From Dimorphilus gyrociliatus (Eukaryota > Annelida > Polychaeta > Dinophilidae), in assembly GCA_904063045.1 (NCBI GenBank), contig CAJFCJ010000080.1, forward strand, positions 1 through 58,044: a DNA stretch of 58,044 bases, given 5' to 3'. A model generated the notes under the pieces. That model was given only the letters and a program-made list of their open reading frames with translations, ran no database searches and was not told where the DNA came from. Of this stretch, positions 42,678 to 53,932 are shown piece after piece (the first letter of the stretch is position 1; each line of letters opens with the position of its first letter). The position numbers and the translations under genes are program-made.

Positions 42678-43655
42678 CTATTTTGGCAGAGGTTTTCCCC
42701 TTTCCTGATCTTTTAAATTCCTCCTGCCTGTCTTTTTAGAGTTGCCTGAGGAGGACTCTGAGAGAGATCTGACAGGTCTGCTGGTTGCTGCTTGTGACCT
42801 GGTCTGGATTTGCACTTTTTCCACTGCAGGGGTGGTATCCCCTTGATTTGTGGGTGGGGTGCTGTTTCCATTTCCAAGTCCAGCTACTGCACTCTTAAGC
42901 AGATCCATCATCTCTCCCTTAAATTTATTAAGTTCCTCTCCCAAGCTCTCTTTGACAATTTTCTGAACATCTACCACTGTCTGAGGAGGAGGTGTTGGAG
43001 TGGGTTGGGGGTTTGGTTGATTTGTGGAGGAAGAAACAGGAATGGTATGTTTACCTTTCCTTTTCTTGGCTTTTTTCTTCTTAGCCTTTCCACCCTCTTT
43101 TTTCTCCTCCTCTCCCCCTCCCTCCTGACTGCTCACTCTTCTCCTTTTCCTGGTAACTGGTATCTCAACATATGGAAGATTGAGCTCCTTTAGAATTTCC
43201 TTCCAAGTGTCTACCTGGAATCTATTCCTGAACCTCATCTTACAATATTTGAGAGCCAGTTCTATCAGGGTTTGTAACTCTCCCTCTATTGAGGATGAGA
43301 GAGCTTTCACAGAGTTGTGGGCAGTCTCACCTCTGACTTTGTACTCCTGCAGGAGCTGCTCCTTTATTGTATTGGCAAACTCTTTACCCTGTTGGACAAG
43401 AATTTCCTGTCTTTCCTTGGGTAAGGGCCCACCTGCAGGGTGGATGTCCTTGAGGAATCCATCAACCTTCCTTTGGAAGGGGTTTTCATTGGCCATACAT
43501 TTAGGATGATGTTTCATCCTGTATAGACCATATATGGAGTTAACCAGTTGTTTGTTTACTCCATTTAACTTGCCTTTATAGGTTTTGCTAGTGTTGCCAC
43601 TAGTACTTGGTTGGTTTTGGTTGGAGGCAGGGTTAGCATCACCACCCTCTGCCAT
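42678..43655 (-). CDS. Penelope-like element ORF1 (Gag-like, coiled coil, basic region)
   Basis: An intact 325-residue frame. Ser/Thr/Asn-rich N terminus, a helical central part (~60-160) with the likely oligomerisation segment, a Lys-rich stretch (KAKKKKAKKRKGKH) suited to RNA binding or nuclear entry, a Pro-rich linker, and a C-terminal helix (IVKESLGEELNKFKGEMM). It lies 5 bp upstream of ORF2 and 3' of the hairpin/telomere-like leader. No zinc knuckle is visible. The ORF1 identity rests on position and composition, not on a recognised domain. Confidence 0.6.
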   Translation of the reverse strand: MAEGGDANPASNQNQPSTSGNTSKTYKGKLNGVNKQLVNSIYGLYRMKHHPKCMANENPFQRKVDGFLKDIHPAGGPLPKERQEILVQQGKEFANTIKEQLLQEYKVRGETAHNSVKALSSSIEGELQTLIELALKYCKMRFRNRFQVDTWKEILKELNLPYVEIPVTRKRRRVSSQEGGGEEEKKEGGKAKKKKAKKRKGKHTIPVSSSTNQPNPQPTPTPPPQTVVDVQKIVKESLGEELNKFKGEMMDLLKSAVAGLGNGNSTPPTNQGDTTPAVEKVQIQTRSQAATSRPVRSLSESSSGNSKKTGRRNLKDQERGKPLPK

Positions 43656-43980
43656 GCCTACAGGTTCAGGCTGGGTTAGGTCTTGGGGTTAGGGATTAGC
43701 ACCACCAGTAAAGGCTGGTAATCCCCTTTCTTGTGCACACACTCTATAGGCAGTATAAGGCCAAGGGTTAGTGTGGCTATTAGGAACTACTATCTTAAGT
43801 AGCAGTTCCTAGCCTAAGCTATTCACTGTATCTCCAACAACACCAGATACAAATTCTCAACAAATGTGAAGAGAGCCTGTATCACAATTAACTATCTACT
43901 CACTAGTAAAACACTCACTATATTTCGGAGGTATTCCTCCTTCTTCAGGTGAGTTTAGGAAAAATGATATTAGTTTGCCA
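43656..43980 (-). mobile_element. Penelope-like element 5' region with hairpin and telomere-like leader
   Basis: On the minus strand: CCTGAAGAAGGAGGAATACC-type hairpin followed by CGAAATA at 43918-43945, a GTTGGAGATACAGT block, and AATCCCTAACCCCAAGACCTAACCC just upstream of ORF1 (described here as positions 43672-43696). The related copy at 15355-15700 confirms the unit. Confidence 0.62.
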
Positions 43981-43984
43981 CCAG

Positions 43985-44755
43985 ACTGATCTTCTGGAAG
44001 GCCTGCAAACTTGAATATTTCACTGAATTAATTTATAAATTGATCAACTTTAATTGAAATTAATTTAATTGAATGACAAATATGCTTTTGCCATCAATTT
44101 TAGATTTTATTCATAAATTAGTAGTATTGTATACACAATCCTACTATACATAACATATATATTCATCAGATATCTTCCCTTCTTATATACTCATGCTAAA
44201 ATTATTTAAAACCAATTATTACTATTAGAGTAGTAACTAAAAACAGTCAAATATATAATCCTTGTGTTTTCTTGATTGTTGGACTTGTCCTATTAAAATT
44301 GTTACATCTTATGCAACTCTTCAACCTTCAAAATTCAACTATTATTTGGAAGAAGAAAACAATAAGAACATGACCATATTTAGAACTTTTCTTTGTCTTA
44401 AAATGTTACTTTTGTTTTTGTGAACATTGAAATTGGTCAACTATCAACTCTTAAAAGAGTATATAAACCCTACGAAATTAACAGTTGATAGTTCAGTTCT
44501 CTAACTGATAGCTAGTTGTTTAAACTTGCTTATTTAGAACTAGAAACTCATTTTTACTCAATACATATTCTTTGGACAAAATACTGGTATTTTGTTGATT
44601 AATTTCTACTGAAATTACATTTATTAAACTACTTGTGGATGAACTTGAAAGGTTCTATTTGGACCAGTACTTTGGTAAATTGGTAAATGATTGGAAAGGA
44701 CCAAATCAGTGGTGATGAACCAGAAATTCCTACAATTACTATACAACAAAGTACA
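43985..44755 (+). mobile_element. E-family LTR, 5'-truncated
   Basis: Collinear with 51700-52602: TTGTATACACAATC, TTGTTACATCTTATGCAACT, AAAAGAGTATATAAACCC (promoter), GAACTAGAAACTC and terminal ACAACAAAGTACA. It is joined to the last codons of the LDLa exon. Confidence 0.82.
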
Positions 44756-44757
44756 GT

Positions 44758-44948
44758 AATAATATAAACAATCCTGTTCATCTTCACCATTAGGGCAATC
44801 ATTAACATTATCACAGACAGCAGAGACACTGATACAAAATTTATGTACATTACATTGGTACGTGAATTGGGGGCACTGGTAAAATGTACTTGAATTAATG
44901 TGATACTGGAATAGATGAAAGCCTATAAGTGCAAGAAAATATATTTGT
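44758..44948 (-). pseudogene. LDL-receptor class A exon, cut by an LTR
   Basis: After an acceptor-like TTTTCAG the frame has a hydrophobic segment (IYFLALIGFHLF) and one complete LDLa module: six cysteines from CPQFTYQC to the calcium-site run DNVNDCPNGEDEQDC. The reading continues only into LTR sequence. It could be the first coding exon of another LDLa/LRR receptor like that at 53933-57913, or the last piece of the receptor upstream. Confidence 0.6.
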
Positions 44949-45072
44949 CTGAAAATGAACACTCATAGATTAGTAAGAATGCCTATGCTTATAAACATCT
45001 GTGAAAACAATTGGAAAATATTTTGCAGAAACCAAATTATCATCCAATGTCTGTTGTAACCCCTACAAAACT

Positions 45073-48000
45073 CTAATTTATCCCAACTCCTTGTTCCCTA
45101 AAAATTCTGAAACAAACCATCTTCAATACTGTTATTCTAACTCTGCAATTTTCATGACCAGTTTTCCCATTCCCTTTAATCAGTATTTTCTTGCATAGGC
45201 GTTTTATTACAATTCCTTTCTTAACATTAATAGAGCAATCGTTTTCATTCGATATGCACAACAACGAATTGTTTTTAATCAATAACTCTTCATGCCATGT
45301 CTTTGGCTTATTTAGAAAGTAATTATTCTCTATGGTTAATTTTGGGAAAAAAGGATTTATAGCTAACAAAAACCACACTTTTGAAGGCATGCTGCATAAC
45401 TGTTTGTCACACACCAACCTGATAGTTCTCTTAGAGAACATTTGTTCTCAACCCTACTTAGAAGTGCTTCAACCCGTGTTGTCCCAATCATCCCACACAC
45501 TCTAAGGAGTATGGGTAATCAATTTTAGAGAAGCTTATTATATTATAAAACTAAGACACTTCAACAGTTGCAGGTAGCAGTAATGCTGAGTATTCATAAG
45601 AGCGTCTCTTCCAAAACTGTTTGTAATGGTATCTTGCATACTATTCTAATAGTCCTATAACTACTGGACAAACATAAAAGTAAATAGAACCAATGGTAAA
45701 AGTACAATTCTAGTAAAGTTTAACTAACAAACAAACAAACAAATTCATACTTGGTATCATCTGACAAATGAAATACTTGACACTTTTTGTTGAGCAAGGA
45801 ACATTTGAGTACTGTATCTCTGGAGCAATTTTCTGTCTGTTAATCCATCTTTCCGCAATAAAAATGCATTTGAAGCAAAAATTTTCCCTTTTTCTGATAG
45901 TACTCTCAGGTGTAATGTTATATATAAGCTCTCTTTGAAAATATTCCGATTCCTATTCAAAACAGAAAATTATTCATTTTTCTTTGAACAAGAGGTAGAG
46001 TAATGGCGAATTATGTTAATGGAAAGGAAAATGTGCATAAATGCATAGTCTCTATAACCAAATAATGAATCCAGCAGGGTTATCATTGTGTAATGTACCA
46101 ACATTTCTGTATAATTGATCAAACAATTCAATAGGACGATTGGTAGGTGTCAATTCATTTACTACTGGTAGTTGTTTACTTTTCAAACTATTAAAACTTT
46201 AAGGTTGAAAAAAAACAAGACAAACCTGAAATTATTTCAATTGGAAAATATTGATATTTCTCTATATATAATCTTGAAAAATACTGCATAATTTCAATTC
46301 TGTACTGCAATAAATCATCCCATGTTGTTAAATTCCTTTTGTTGCAATACTCATTAACAGCCCTTGGGGATTTCAAATTTCCATTGCCAAAGATAGAATA
46401 GCATACATCACCAATAATTATTGCATCATCTTCTGTGCAATCTGAACATTTACATGAAAGATTTTTGAAAACAATGGTTTTTATTGAAGTAAAAAAACCT
46501 TGAATATTCTCATTTGAACATTTAATTGCAAACATACTTTCAACATTATTTTGTATGAATCTATTTTTTGAACAGAAAATGAATTGTAATAAAAAGAGAA
46601 TTTTTATTTGACAGAAAACATCTGCAAAATTGTGCTTTTACCCTAAACCTAATCCAACCCTTGTTCTTTGACCAACTCCTTCTTGATTACTAATAGCTCT
46701 CACATAGGACAAACAAACAACCCTCTAACCAGTTTTCAACTCAAAATCTCGATTGAGCGTGTTTTCTGTCAACCCCTACATATTGAAAATACTAGTTTAG
46801 TAACTCACACAACAAATTCTGTTCTACACTGCGTCAACAGAGAATAACTCTTTCTACATTGTAAACCAGTCATTCTCATGTCTACTGGTCTTTTCATTGG
46901 TATAAGTGTACCATGAGGAAATCCAAAATGTTGACAAATAAGTTGAACTTGAAAACTTTTCATAGATATCGATGAAATTTGAAGCCAAATTTCATGAAAT
47001 CTCATTTCTAAATCTTTAATAATGACATCATTTGTGTCCATTTTTGGACTTTTTGCATAAACAATTTCATCTTTATTGGTAACAAATCGAAAATCTTGAA
47101 CGTCTATAATTGGAAGAGAAAATTAGGGAAAAGAAATAAATTATAGAGGAGAGGGAGATGATGATAGATGAACAGAGTTAAGTTGTAGATAGAAGAAGCT
47201 CTTTCTATTCTAATAGTAAAGACTGATTAGTGAAAATAGAAACTAGTACCAAAAACATTAAAGTATCTAGATATGTATTTTGGTGATAATTACCATGCAA
47301 TACCTCATTGTATGTACAAATAAATGTCAAATTGAAATATTTTATTCCAGTTGCATAAAAATTAACTGCAAAACAATCAAAAACATCATTGTTTTCTCAA
47401 GTTTTGCAGTATAATTTTACTGATTTTGAGGAAAATGTTGCATAAGCACAAAATGGATAAGTAGAATTTTGGCAATTAAATCTTTCTTCTTTCAAACAAT
47501 CAGTGTTGTTCTTTATTTCATTAATTGAGATTTTATTATAAATGACATGTTTAGTGTATTTTGAACATGTATAATCAAGAATTATTTGCCATTCAATACT
47601 TTTAGCATTTAAAGAGTATGCTAAAATATTCAAGTGAGCTGAAACATATGATATCTGTTCAATTTTCTCAGTGTCTTTTCTTTTCATATAGGCAACAAAG
47701 TCAAATTGTTTAAAAAGATCTAAAGTAAAATTTAAATAGAGAAACTCTGTTGTTTTAATTTAAACAAACTTTTATTTTCTAAAAAGTAGTCAACAATTTC
47801 ACATTTTATTACAGTTTTATTTCTTCTTTTTCCAATAGGCATAATCTTGTAGCGTGGAGACATACTATCAATATATAACTTTTCATCATTTAGCAAAATT
47901 TCTCCATTTAACAACAACACACTCCATTCACAAAAGTTTTTTTTAAAACTTTTCATAATTCTATAATTGATTTTGTCTCTTCTAAAAACTGGGGTGAAAT

Positions 48001-48602
48001 TAGTTTGATTTGCAACAGCAAATATATCTAGAGAGGGCAAATGATTAATTATTAATTTATTAAATATCAAATCAAGTAAATTCAACTCAACAATCTCCTA
48101 TTTTCAAGCATTTAATGCATAAGAATGTTTTTGGAATTTTGACATTTAACTGCTCAAAATCCTTCAGAATATATTTTCCATTATAGTTTACATATGCTTT
48201 TTCATCTGGTGTGTTGTTGGACAAATTTAAAATTAATGGTTTAGTGACTGTGCAGTACAGGTTTTTTTTTAGGACAAAGAGAAAGTGTATATCCAAACTA
48301 AGGGTTACAATTCTCTGCTATCCTTTAAAGCTGTGCATATTATGAATTTTCTTACCATGTTTGTCATCCAAACAAGTTGCCATTTCAGAATACAAGTCAT
48401 TGTAGCCATTTATTTGACATAGATATGTTAAATTATAGTTACTGCAGCCATCTAAGAGTATTGGATAATACTTTTGTGATTGATTATGAAAAATTAATGC
48501 TATGTTTATATGAAAAAAGTCTATTTCCTTTAAAACTTTTAGTGTTATTTGAAATGAGAGACAGAAGCCTACAAGTGTAGACAATGAGTAGGCCAAAAAC
48601 AT
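45073..48602 (-). CDS. Multi-domain receptor-like protein: signal peptide, Ig-like, SRCR and C-type lectin exons
   Basis: Exon 1 (48602-48357) starts with a signal peptide (MFLAYSLSTLVGFCLS) and ends at a strong donor (ATG/GTAAGA). Further exons read as follows: ~48290-48090 (unassigned); ~48085-47732 with a C-x-W...IKCEIVDYF pattern like an Ig domain; ~47735-47397 (Cys-containing, unassigned); 47105-46808, an SRCR-like domain (WLQISSISMKSFQVQLICQH, then FGFPHG, and GLQCRKSYSLLTQC); ~46573-46226 and ~45971-45763, two halves of a C-type lectin domain (DVCYSIFGN...; SNVPCSTKSVKYFICQ); and 45441-45073, a Cys-rich stretch. A frame problem near the A-run at 48270 is unresolved. Extracellular recognition is the likely role. 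Confidence 0.55.
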
Positions 48603-48769
48603 TGAGTTTTACTGAATGCTCAAAATACAAATGCTAAAAGAGAGGGAAAGAGAGAGGCAGAGGCAGATAGATAGATGATAAGCAGAAAGATGATACATTT
48701 AATTAAAACGAGATTTCAAAGAAAAGCAGTATTTTCATTGTTCATTTTTTTCAGTAAAATCAAGTGATA
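48603..48769. other. Upstream of the receptor gene, purine-rich simple repeat
   Basis: AGAGAGGGAAAGAGAGAGGC and GATAGATAGATGAT runs at about 48640-48690. Confidence 0.6.
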
Positions 48770-49195
48770 CATCTGGATCTTCCCATTGAAAATTTAATGA
48801 GATAACACCACATCATTTAACAGCAAACAATGATTTGGTGAATTTCTTCTTCTGAATCCTCATTCAACAGCAGAAATCATTCAATATTAAAATGGTATGT
48901 TCATTTTCCATTGCATAGTATCATAATAAGTAGAACTTTTAATATGGTATATTTTTAATAAAATCTGAAGAAGAGAAATCTTCAATCTCTCTGTAGGTGT
49001 AGGTTAGTAGACCCTGATGAGCCCTTGGTATTGAACACAGAGAGGAGGGCAAAAATATGTATAAATTCAAATTTTTTGTGTTTCTGATGGAAAATGTTGA
49101 TTTTTGTGTATCATTTCTGCTTCCTAAAAATGATTGGATTCTTAAAGTGTGAGAATTCTGTTTCTCTTGCTTTGACAAAGTCATACAAAAAATCC
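48770..49195 (+). repeat. Repeat R1, copy 3, with degenerate hammerhead
   Basis: Matches R1 from the AATGGTATGT block to the GACAAAGTCATACAAAAAAT end, which again meets TCCTAACC. The hammerhead at 49010-49060 keeps GACC, CTGATGA and a stem II changed to GCCC/GGGC (a compensated change). GAAA has become AAAA, and the GGTC strand is lost, so it should be inactive. Confidence 0.7.
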
Positions 49196-49470
49196 TAACC
49201 AATTGATATGCCAATCTGTGATAGAACAGTGGGGTTTATATACTATGAAATTTGCCTCTAATAATCAATCATCACCTTGCAATTGTGAACTATCTACTTC
49301 ATATTTATATTATGTTACAAGGTCCAATATTATATATCAGTCAATTAATCAATCAATTTCAAAGATATAAGTTTTCAGATAAGTTATCTGCAATGAATGT
49401 TTAAAAGTATATAAAGATACGTGTGTGTTTAAAAACTTGTTTAAAAGACTTGAGCAAAAAGAAATTTTCT

Positions 49471-50829
49471 ATGGGCTGTGGAACATCAAGTGTTGAACCT
49501 TGCAAACATGTATACTGTTTGCAATGTTGCCAACTATTGTCTGGAGATGAGCATAATATAGCTTGTAATCTATGTGGAGAAAAATACAAATTAACTGAAG
49601 ATCAAGTCTTGAATGTTAAATTTAGTATTGGCGATGAAACTCTTGAGAAAATATCATTTATTGATAAATTGTGTAAAGATCATAATGCCAATTCATCAAC
49701 TATTGTAACATTTGACATTCAATTTACAAGTCAAAATTTTCTTACTTTATGTGAAAAGTTAAAAAATACTTCAGTCCTATTGTCTGGTATAACATTTAAA
49801 CTTTGCCAAATAGATGAGAATTCTTGGAGAATAATTGGAAAATCATTGAAAAAATTTTCTTCAATAGAGAAGCTAGATTTTAGTAATAATGTTGGACAGG
49901 CAAGTGGATTAACAATTATTTTGAATAGTCTTATTCCATCAAATACTTTAAAATATTTGAATTTATCAAATTGTCAGTATAGTGAAAATGAATGGGTAGA
50001 TATTGGAAATATATTGCAAAAATTTTCTGAATTGGAGATTGTAGATTTGAGTCAAAATAAAGGAATTGGTAATAGGGGAGTTTATAGTATTTATCAATTC
50101 TTAGCAAGATCATCAACAACTTTAAGAGCCTTAAGTTTAAGTCAATGTAACATTGTAATTGTTAGCCAATGGTTGTTCATTATCACACTACTAGGGCAAT
50201 TACAGTGTTTAGAAGAAATTAATTTGAGTGGTAATTTTTTAACACGTGAAATACTGAAATCAATATGTCAAGGACTAAAATTATCTTCAAACAGTTTAAC
50301 AACACTCACTTTTGCACATTGTGGTTTTTCTTCCGAGGCATGTAAAGAGTTGGGAAATTTTCTAATGAATTTATCAAAAGTACAACAGGTCACTTTAAGT
50401 GGTAATAATGAAATGGGAGATGAATTAGCATCAATCTGCAATGGGCTTGCTCAATCGTCAAATACAATTAAAAGGTTAGCTTTTGCTGATTGTAATCTAA
50501 CTAAAGAGCAGTGTAATTACATTTCATATCTTTTGAAAAAATGCCATAAAATTGAATTCATTAATTTGTCTTTCAATACAAAAATGGGTGATGGAGTTAA
50601 GAGTATTTGTGATGGATTAGAAGTATCAAACAATACTCTACAAGCAGTTTCATGTTATGGATGTTACTTGACCGACAGTCAAATAAGAAATCTCATCTTT
50701 TTATTGGCAGTTTGTCCTGATTTGATGAAACTGGATGTAAGAAATAGTGGTGATATCAATGATCCATCAGTAATCTTAACAACAATTCTAGCCAAGAGGC
50801 AGCTATTCAATAATTTGAATAAGAATTAA
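49471..50829 (+). CDS. Zinc-finger/LRR (ribonuclease-inhibitor-type) protein with N-myristoylation signal
   Basis: A 452-residue single-exon frame. The ATG at 49471 is chosen because upstream in-frame codons lack an ATG and because it gives MGCGTS, a myristoylation signal (Gly2, Ser6) with a palmitoylatable Cys3. Residues ~10-42 hold C-x-H-x2-C-x2-C and C-x2-C (PCKHVYCLQCC; ACNLCG), half of a RING-like finger. From ~90 to 440 there are about ten LRRs of ~28 residues (LKYLNLSNC, LEIVDLSQN, LRALSLSQC, LEEINLSGN, IEFINLSFN), the RNI/NLR-type repeat. It is probably a membrane-tethered cytosolic sensor or adaptor. There is no NACHT domain. The gene is intact. Confidence 0.75.
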   Translation: MGCGTSSVEPCKHVYCLQCCQLLSGDEHNIACNLCGEKYKLTEDQVLNVKFSIGDETLEKISFIDKLCKDHNANSSTIVTFDIQFTSQNFLTLCEKLKNTSVLLSGITFKLCQIDENSWRIIGKSLKKFSSIEKLDFSNNVGQASGLTIILNSLIPSNTLKYLNLSNCQYSENEWVDIGNILQKFSELEIVDLSQNKGIGNRGVYSIYQFLARSSTTLRALSLSQCNIVIVSQWLFIITLLGQLQCLEEINLSGNFLTREILKSICQGLKLSSNSLTTLTFAHCGFSSEACKELGNFLMNLSKVQQVTLSGNNEMGDELASICNGLAQSSNTIKRLAFADCNLTKEQCNYISYLLKKCHKIEFINLSFNTKMGDGVKSICDGLEVSNNTLQAVSCYGCYLTDSQIRNLIFLLAVCPDLMKLDVRNSGDINDPSVILTTILAKRQLFNNLNKN

Positions 50830-51493
50830 TAACAAATTGACATCCATTGATTTATTAAATTTAATCCAAAACTTGTTGAGAATGTACCAGTCAATTTAAA
50901 TTACATAATATGGAAATACAATCTATTAGTTAAAGATTAATTAGAATTCTTAGTGAACAATTTTTCGACAGGTTTTCTTAAAGAGGAAGAAGAAAGATTT
51001 CATTTAACAGAAGAGACAAGGCAAAGATAATTTGTGTTTTGATAGATAAATTTGTTGTAAATACTTACTAGATATGAATACAGGAAGTGAAAATATGAAA
51101 AAATAAAAGACAGAAATTTAAGGAGTACCATCTATCCTCCACCACTCTTCAGTCCTTTTCTCTCTCTTTCTCTTTCTCTATGATAAACTTTTATATGCAC
51201 TTGTTGATCAAAATATGACTTGTTTTTAAATTCAACCCATGTGAATAAAGATTTTACAGATGAAATTAAATGACGTTTTCCATGACAGCCAATTAAAAGA
51301 TAAAAGAAAGTATATCTTTATCAAAATTTTATCAATCAATTACAAAGATAACTTAATCTTCAGATTATCCTTTTTAATCTATCAAAGTGTAGGCAATGAC
51401 TCTGCCAATTTAACAATGCGTGTGAAAATGTCAATGATAAATTCTATGTTGAATGTTTGCAAAAGATGAAAATTGGATAATGCACTCTAAGTT
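50830..51493. other. Intergenic, 3' flank of the LRR gene
   Basis: AT-rich; AATAAAAG-like signal near 51101 and a CTCTCTTTCTCTTTCTCT run at about 51160. No further gene recognised. Confidence 0.4.
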
Positions 51494-52602
51494 TGTACAC
51501 ATACATTCGTCAGCTATATTCTACAATAGAGAAGTAGTATTGAACCATATTGTACTATGCAGATAGCACTGATAAGGATAAGCAGTAGTGACCTAGTTTC
51601 GCATAGGGCAGTGCATACACATTATGCAGTAATAAAACCTATTGAATTATATAAAGAATATTTGCTATTTGCAACGTAGCATTAATATTACAATTTATTA
51701 ATCCATAAATTTATGATTTCGAACTAAAACTAGTTCAATTAATTATCAATTATGCTTAAATTCTAAGTTTAGATTATATTCACTATTCAACAGTATTGTA
51801 TACACAATACTGTTCTTTTTAACATGCATTAATCAGATATACTTCCTCCTTATATGCTGATGCTAAATTTACTAACTCAATCAATTGAATATCATTATTA
51901 AGGTAGAATATAAAAACGGGTTCAAATATACAATCTACATGTTTTCTTGATTGTTGGACTTGTCCTACTAAAATTGTTACATCTTATGCAACTCTCCAAC
52001 CTTCGAAATTCAACTATTATTTAGAAGAGGAAAACAATAAAAACATGACCATATTTAGAACTTTTTCTTTGTCTTCAAATGTTACTTTTGTTTTTGTCAA
52101 CATTGAAATTTGTGAAACTATCAACCCTTAAAAGAGTATATAAACCCTACGAAATTAACAGTTGATAGTTCAGTTTTCTAACCGTCAGCTAGTTGTTTAA
52201 ACTAGCTTGTTTAGAACTAGAAGCTCATTTTACTCAATACATATTCTTTGGACGAAATACTGGTGTTTTGTTAATCAATTTCTACCGAAATTGCCTTTGT
52301 TAGACTATTTGTGGACGAACTTTAAAGGTTCTATTTGGACCAGTACTTTGGCAAGTTGGTAAATGATTTGAAAGGACGATTACAGTTGTGACNGCTCATT
52401 TTACTCAATACATATTCTTTGGACGAAATACTGGTGTTTTGTTAATCAATTTCTACCGAAATTGCCTTTGTTAGACTATTTGTGGACGAACTTTAAAGGT
52501 TCTATTTGGACCAGTACTTTGGCAAGTTGGTAAATGATTGGAAAGGACGATTACAGTTGTGACGAACCAGAAATTCCTACAATTACAATACAACAAAGTA
52601 CA
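51494..52602 (+). mobile_element. Solo E-family LTR containing a duplicated segment around an N
   Basis: TGTACACATAC...ACAACAAAGTACA, matching 29929-30861. About 169 bp (52223-52392) are repeated almost exactly after the single N at 52393. Without that repeat the length is about 939 bp, equal to the other full LTR. Confidence 0.82.
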
Positions 52603-52690
52603 CTGTTGTTAAATAAAATGGTTTGGTAGACTGAAAATAGTGAGGATTTTTATACTTGATCCAATTATCAATTTACAGTCATTGAACTGT

Positions 52691-52873
52691 CTAGTTGTCT
52701 ATGTCAATAATTTTGGTCATTTGTTTAGTTTCAAAGGTACATACTGCTTTATCTGCTAAATCAAAAGATTGGTTTACTTGTAGTCCTTGACAAAACTCTA
52801 CTGACAGTAGCATTCTTACAGTTATGTTTGATTTTTTATGGATACACTTGCTTGGACCAAGTTTAAACAGCAT
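52691..52873 (-). pseudogene. Envelope-like N-terminal scrap
   Basis: Sixty codons containing SNITVRMLLSVEFCQGLQV, QSFDLADKAVCTFE and TKQMTKI, matching the start of the element D ectodomain. The first codons (LFKLGPSKCIHK) are LTR-derived and nothing follows. Confidence 0.7.
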
Positions 52874-53211
52874 ATTGCTAGCAGTGTATAAATTATTGAT
52901 CCTCTGATAGGTAGTGTTCCACCATTTGTTTGTTGTTTCCTTACTGTCACTGTGTTAACTGTTATAGGTTTATTCTTTTTTTAGGTTCTAGAACTCGGGT
53001 ACATTTGCACCCAGGTATGTTCACACCCAACCCCAAAAATGCTATTTTTCTTTCCTTTCTTTGAAGTATGGTTAGGGTTTAGGGTTACAGAGTGGTTTGT
53101 TTTTAGTTCAGTATGCCATGTTGTAAATATATGCCTAGCTAATAATTTACTTTTCCATTTGCTGGCATTTGCAACCTGAGATATTGGAAAAAGAAAATTT
53201 AGAGTTTTTTT

Positions 53212-53410
53212 TTACTTAAGCAAGTAACAATATGAGAATTCAATAGCTGAGTAGATAGCTTGTAATAGCAGGTTGTCAAATTACCAAACTGTCTTCCAAT
53301 GTTGAGGAGTAGAGGGCTGGCTCCAGTGAAGGTTGTTTCCAGAGGATCCTTTTAAGTGCTTAGTTCCAGATAGGAATAAATAGGATGCTATAAGATTCAA
53401 CATTTAAGGA
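53212..53410 (-). mobile_element. A/B-family LTR fragment
   Basis: Matches ACTTAAGCAAGTAACAATAT through CCAATGTTGAGGA of the element B LTR, then again TTCAACATTTA, with an internal gap. Confidence 0.6.
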
Positions 53411-53932
53411 CATTTAATGTGTTAAATATTTATTGGAGATATTGCTAACTGATAATGACAAATTACAGAGGACAAAGTGTACAAAAACAGATATACTTTA
53501 ACTAATTCAATCTAAAAGATTATCTAGACTGAATATAGATTGTTAAAGAGAGCAGAGAGCAGCCATGTAAGTGAACATCATAAATCTTTCTCATATTCGA
53601 TGTCAAATGTATGGAAAGTGAGACTCTTTAAATAATTTCTGTTTCACATTTTATTTATTACTTTTCAAATAGGGAAATATTGCACTCAATGCAAAGAAAT
53701 AAACAATAAAGAAGTTATTATACAACTGAATAGATACAATTTCAAAAATCTCAGCAGAGCATGAATTGAATGAAAGTAGTGTGATGCAAACAATCATGAA
53801 ACCATCACAAATTGCACATCAAGAAAAAAAAAACAAGAAATTAAAAAAATCAATGTTTTTCCTTGTCTTTTTTACATTCGTAGATTATTAATAAAATAAT
53901 TTTTACAAATATGAATGAATCAATATTTATAT
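53411..53932. other. Intergenic, no gene recognised
   Basis: AT-rich; downstream of the receptor pseudogene's stop at 53933. Confidence 0.4.
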
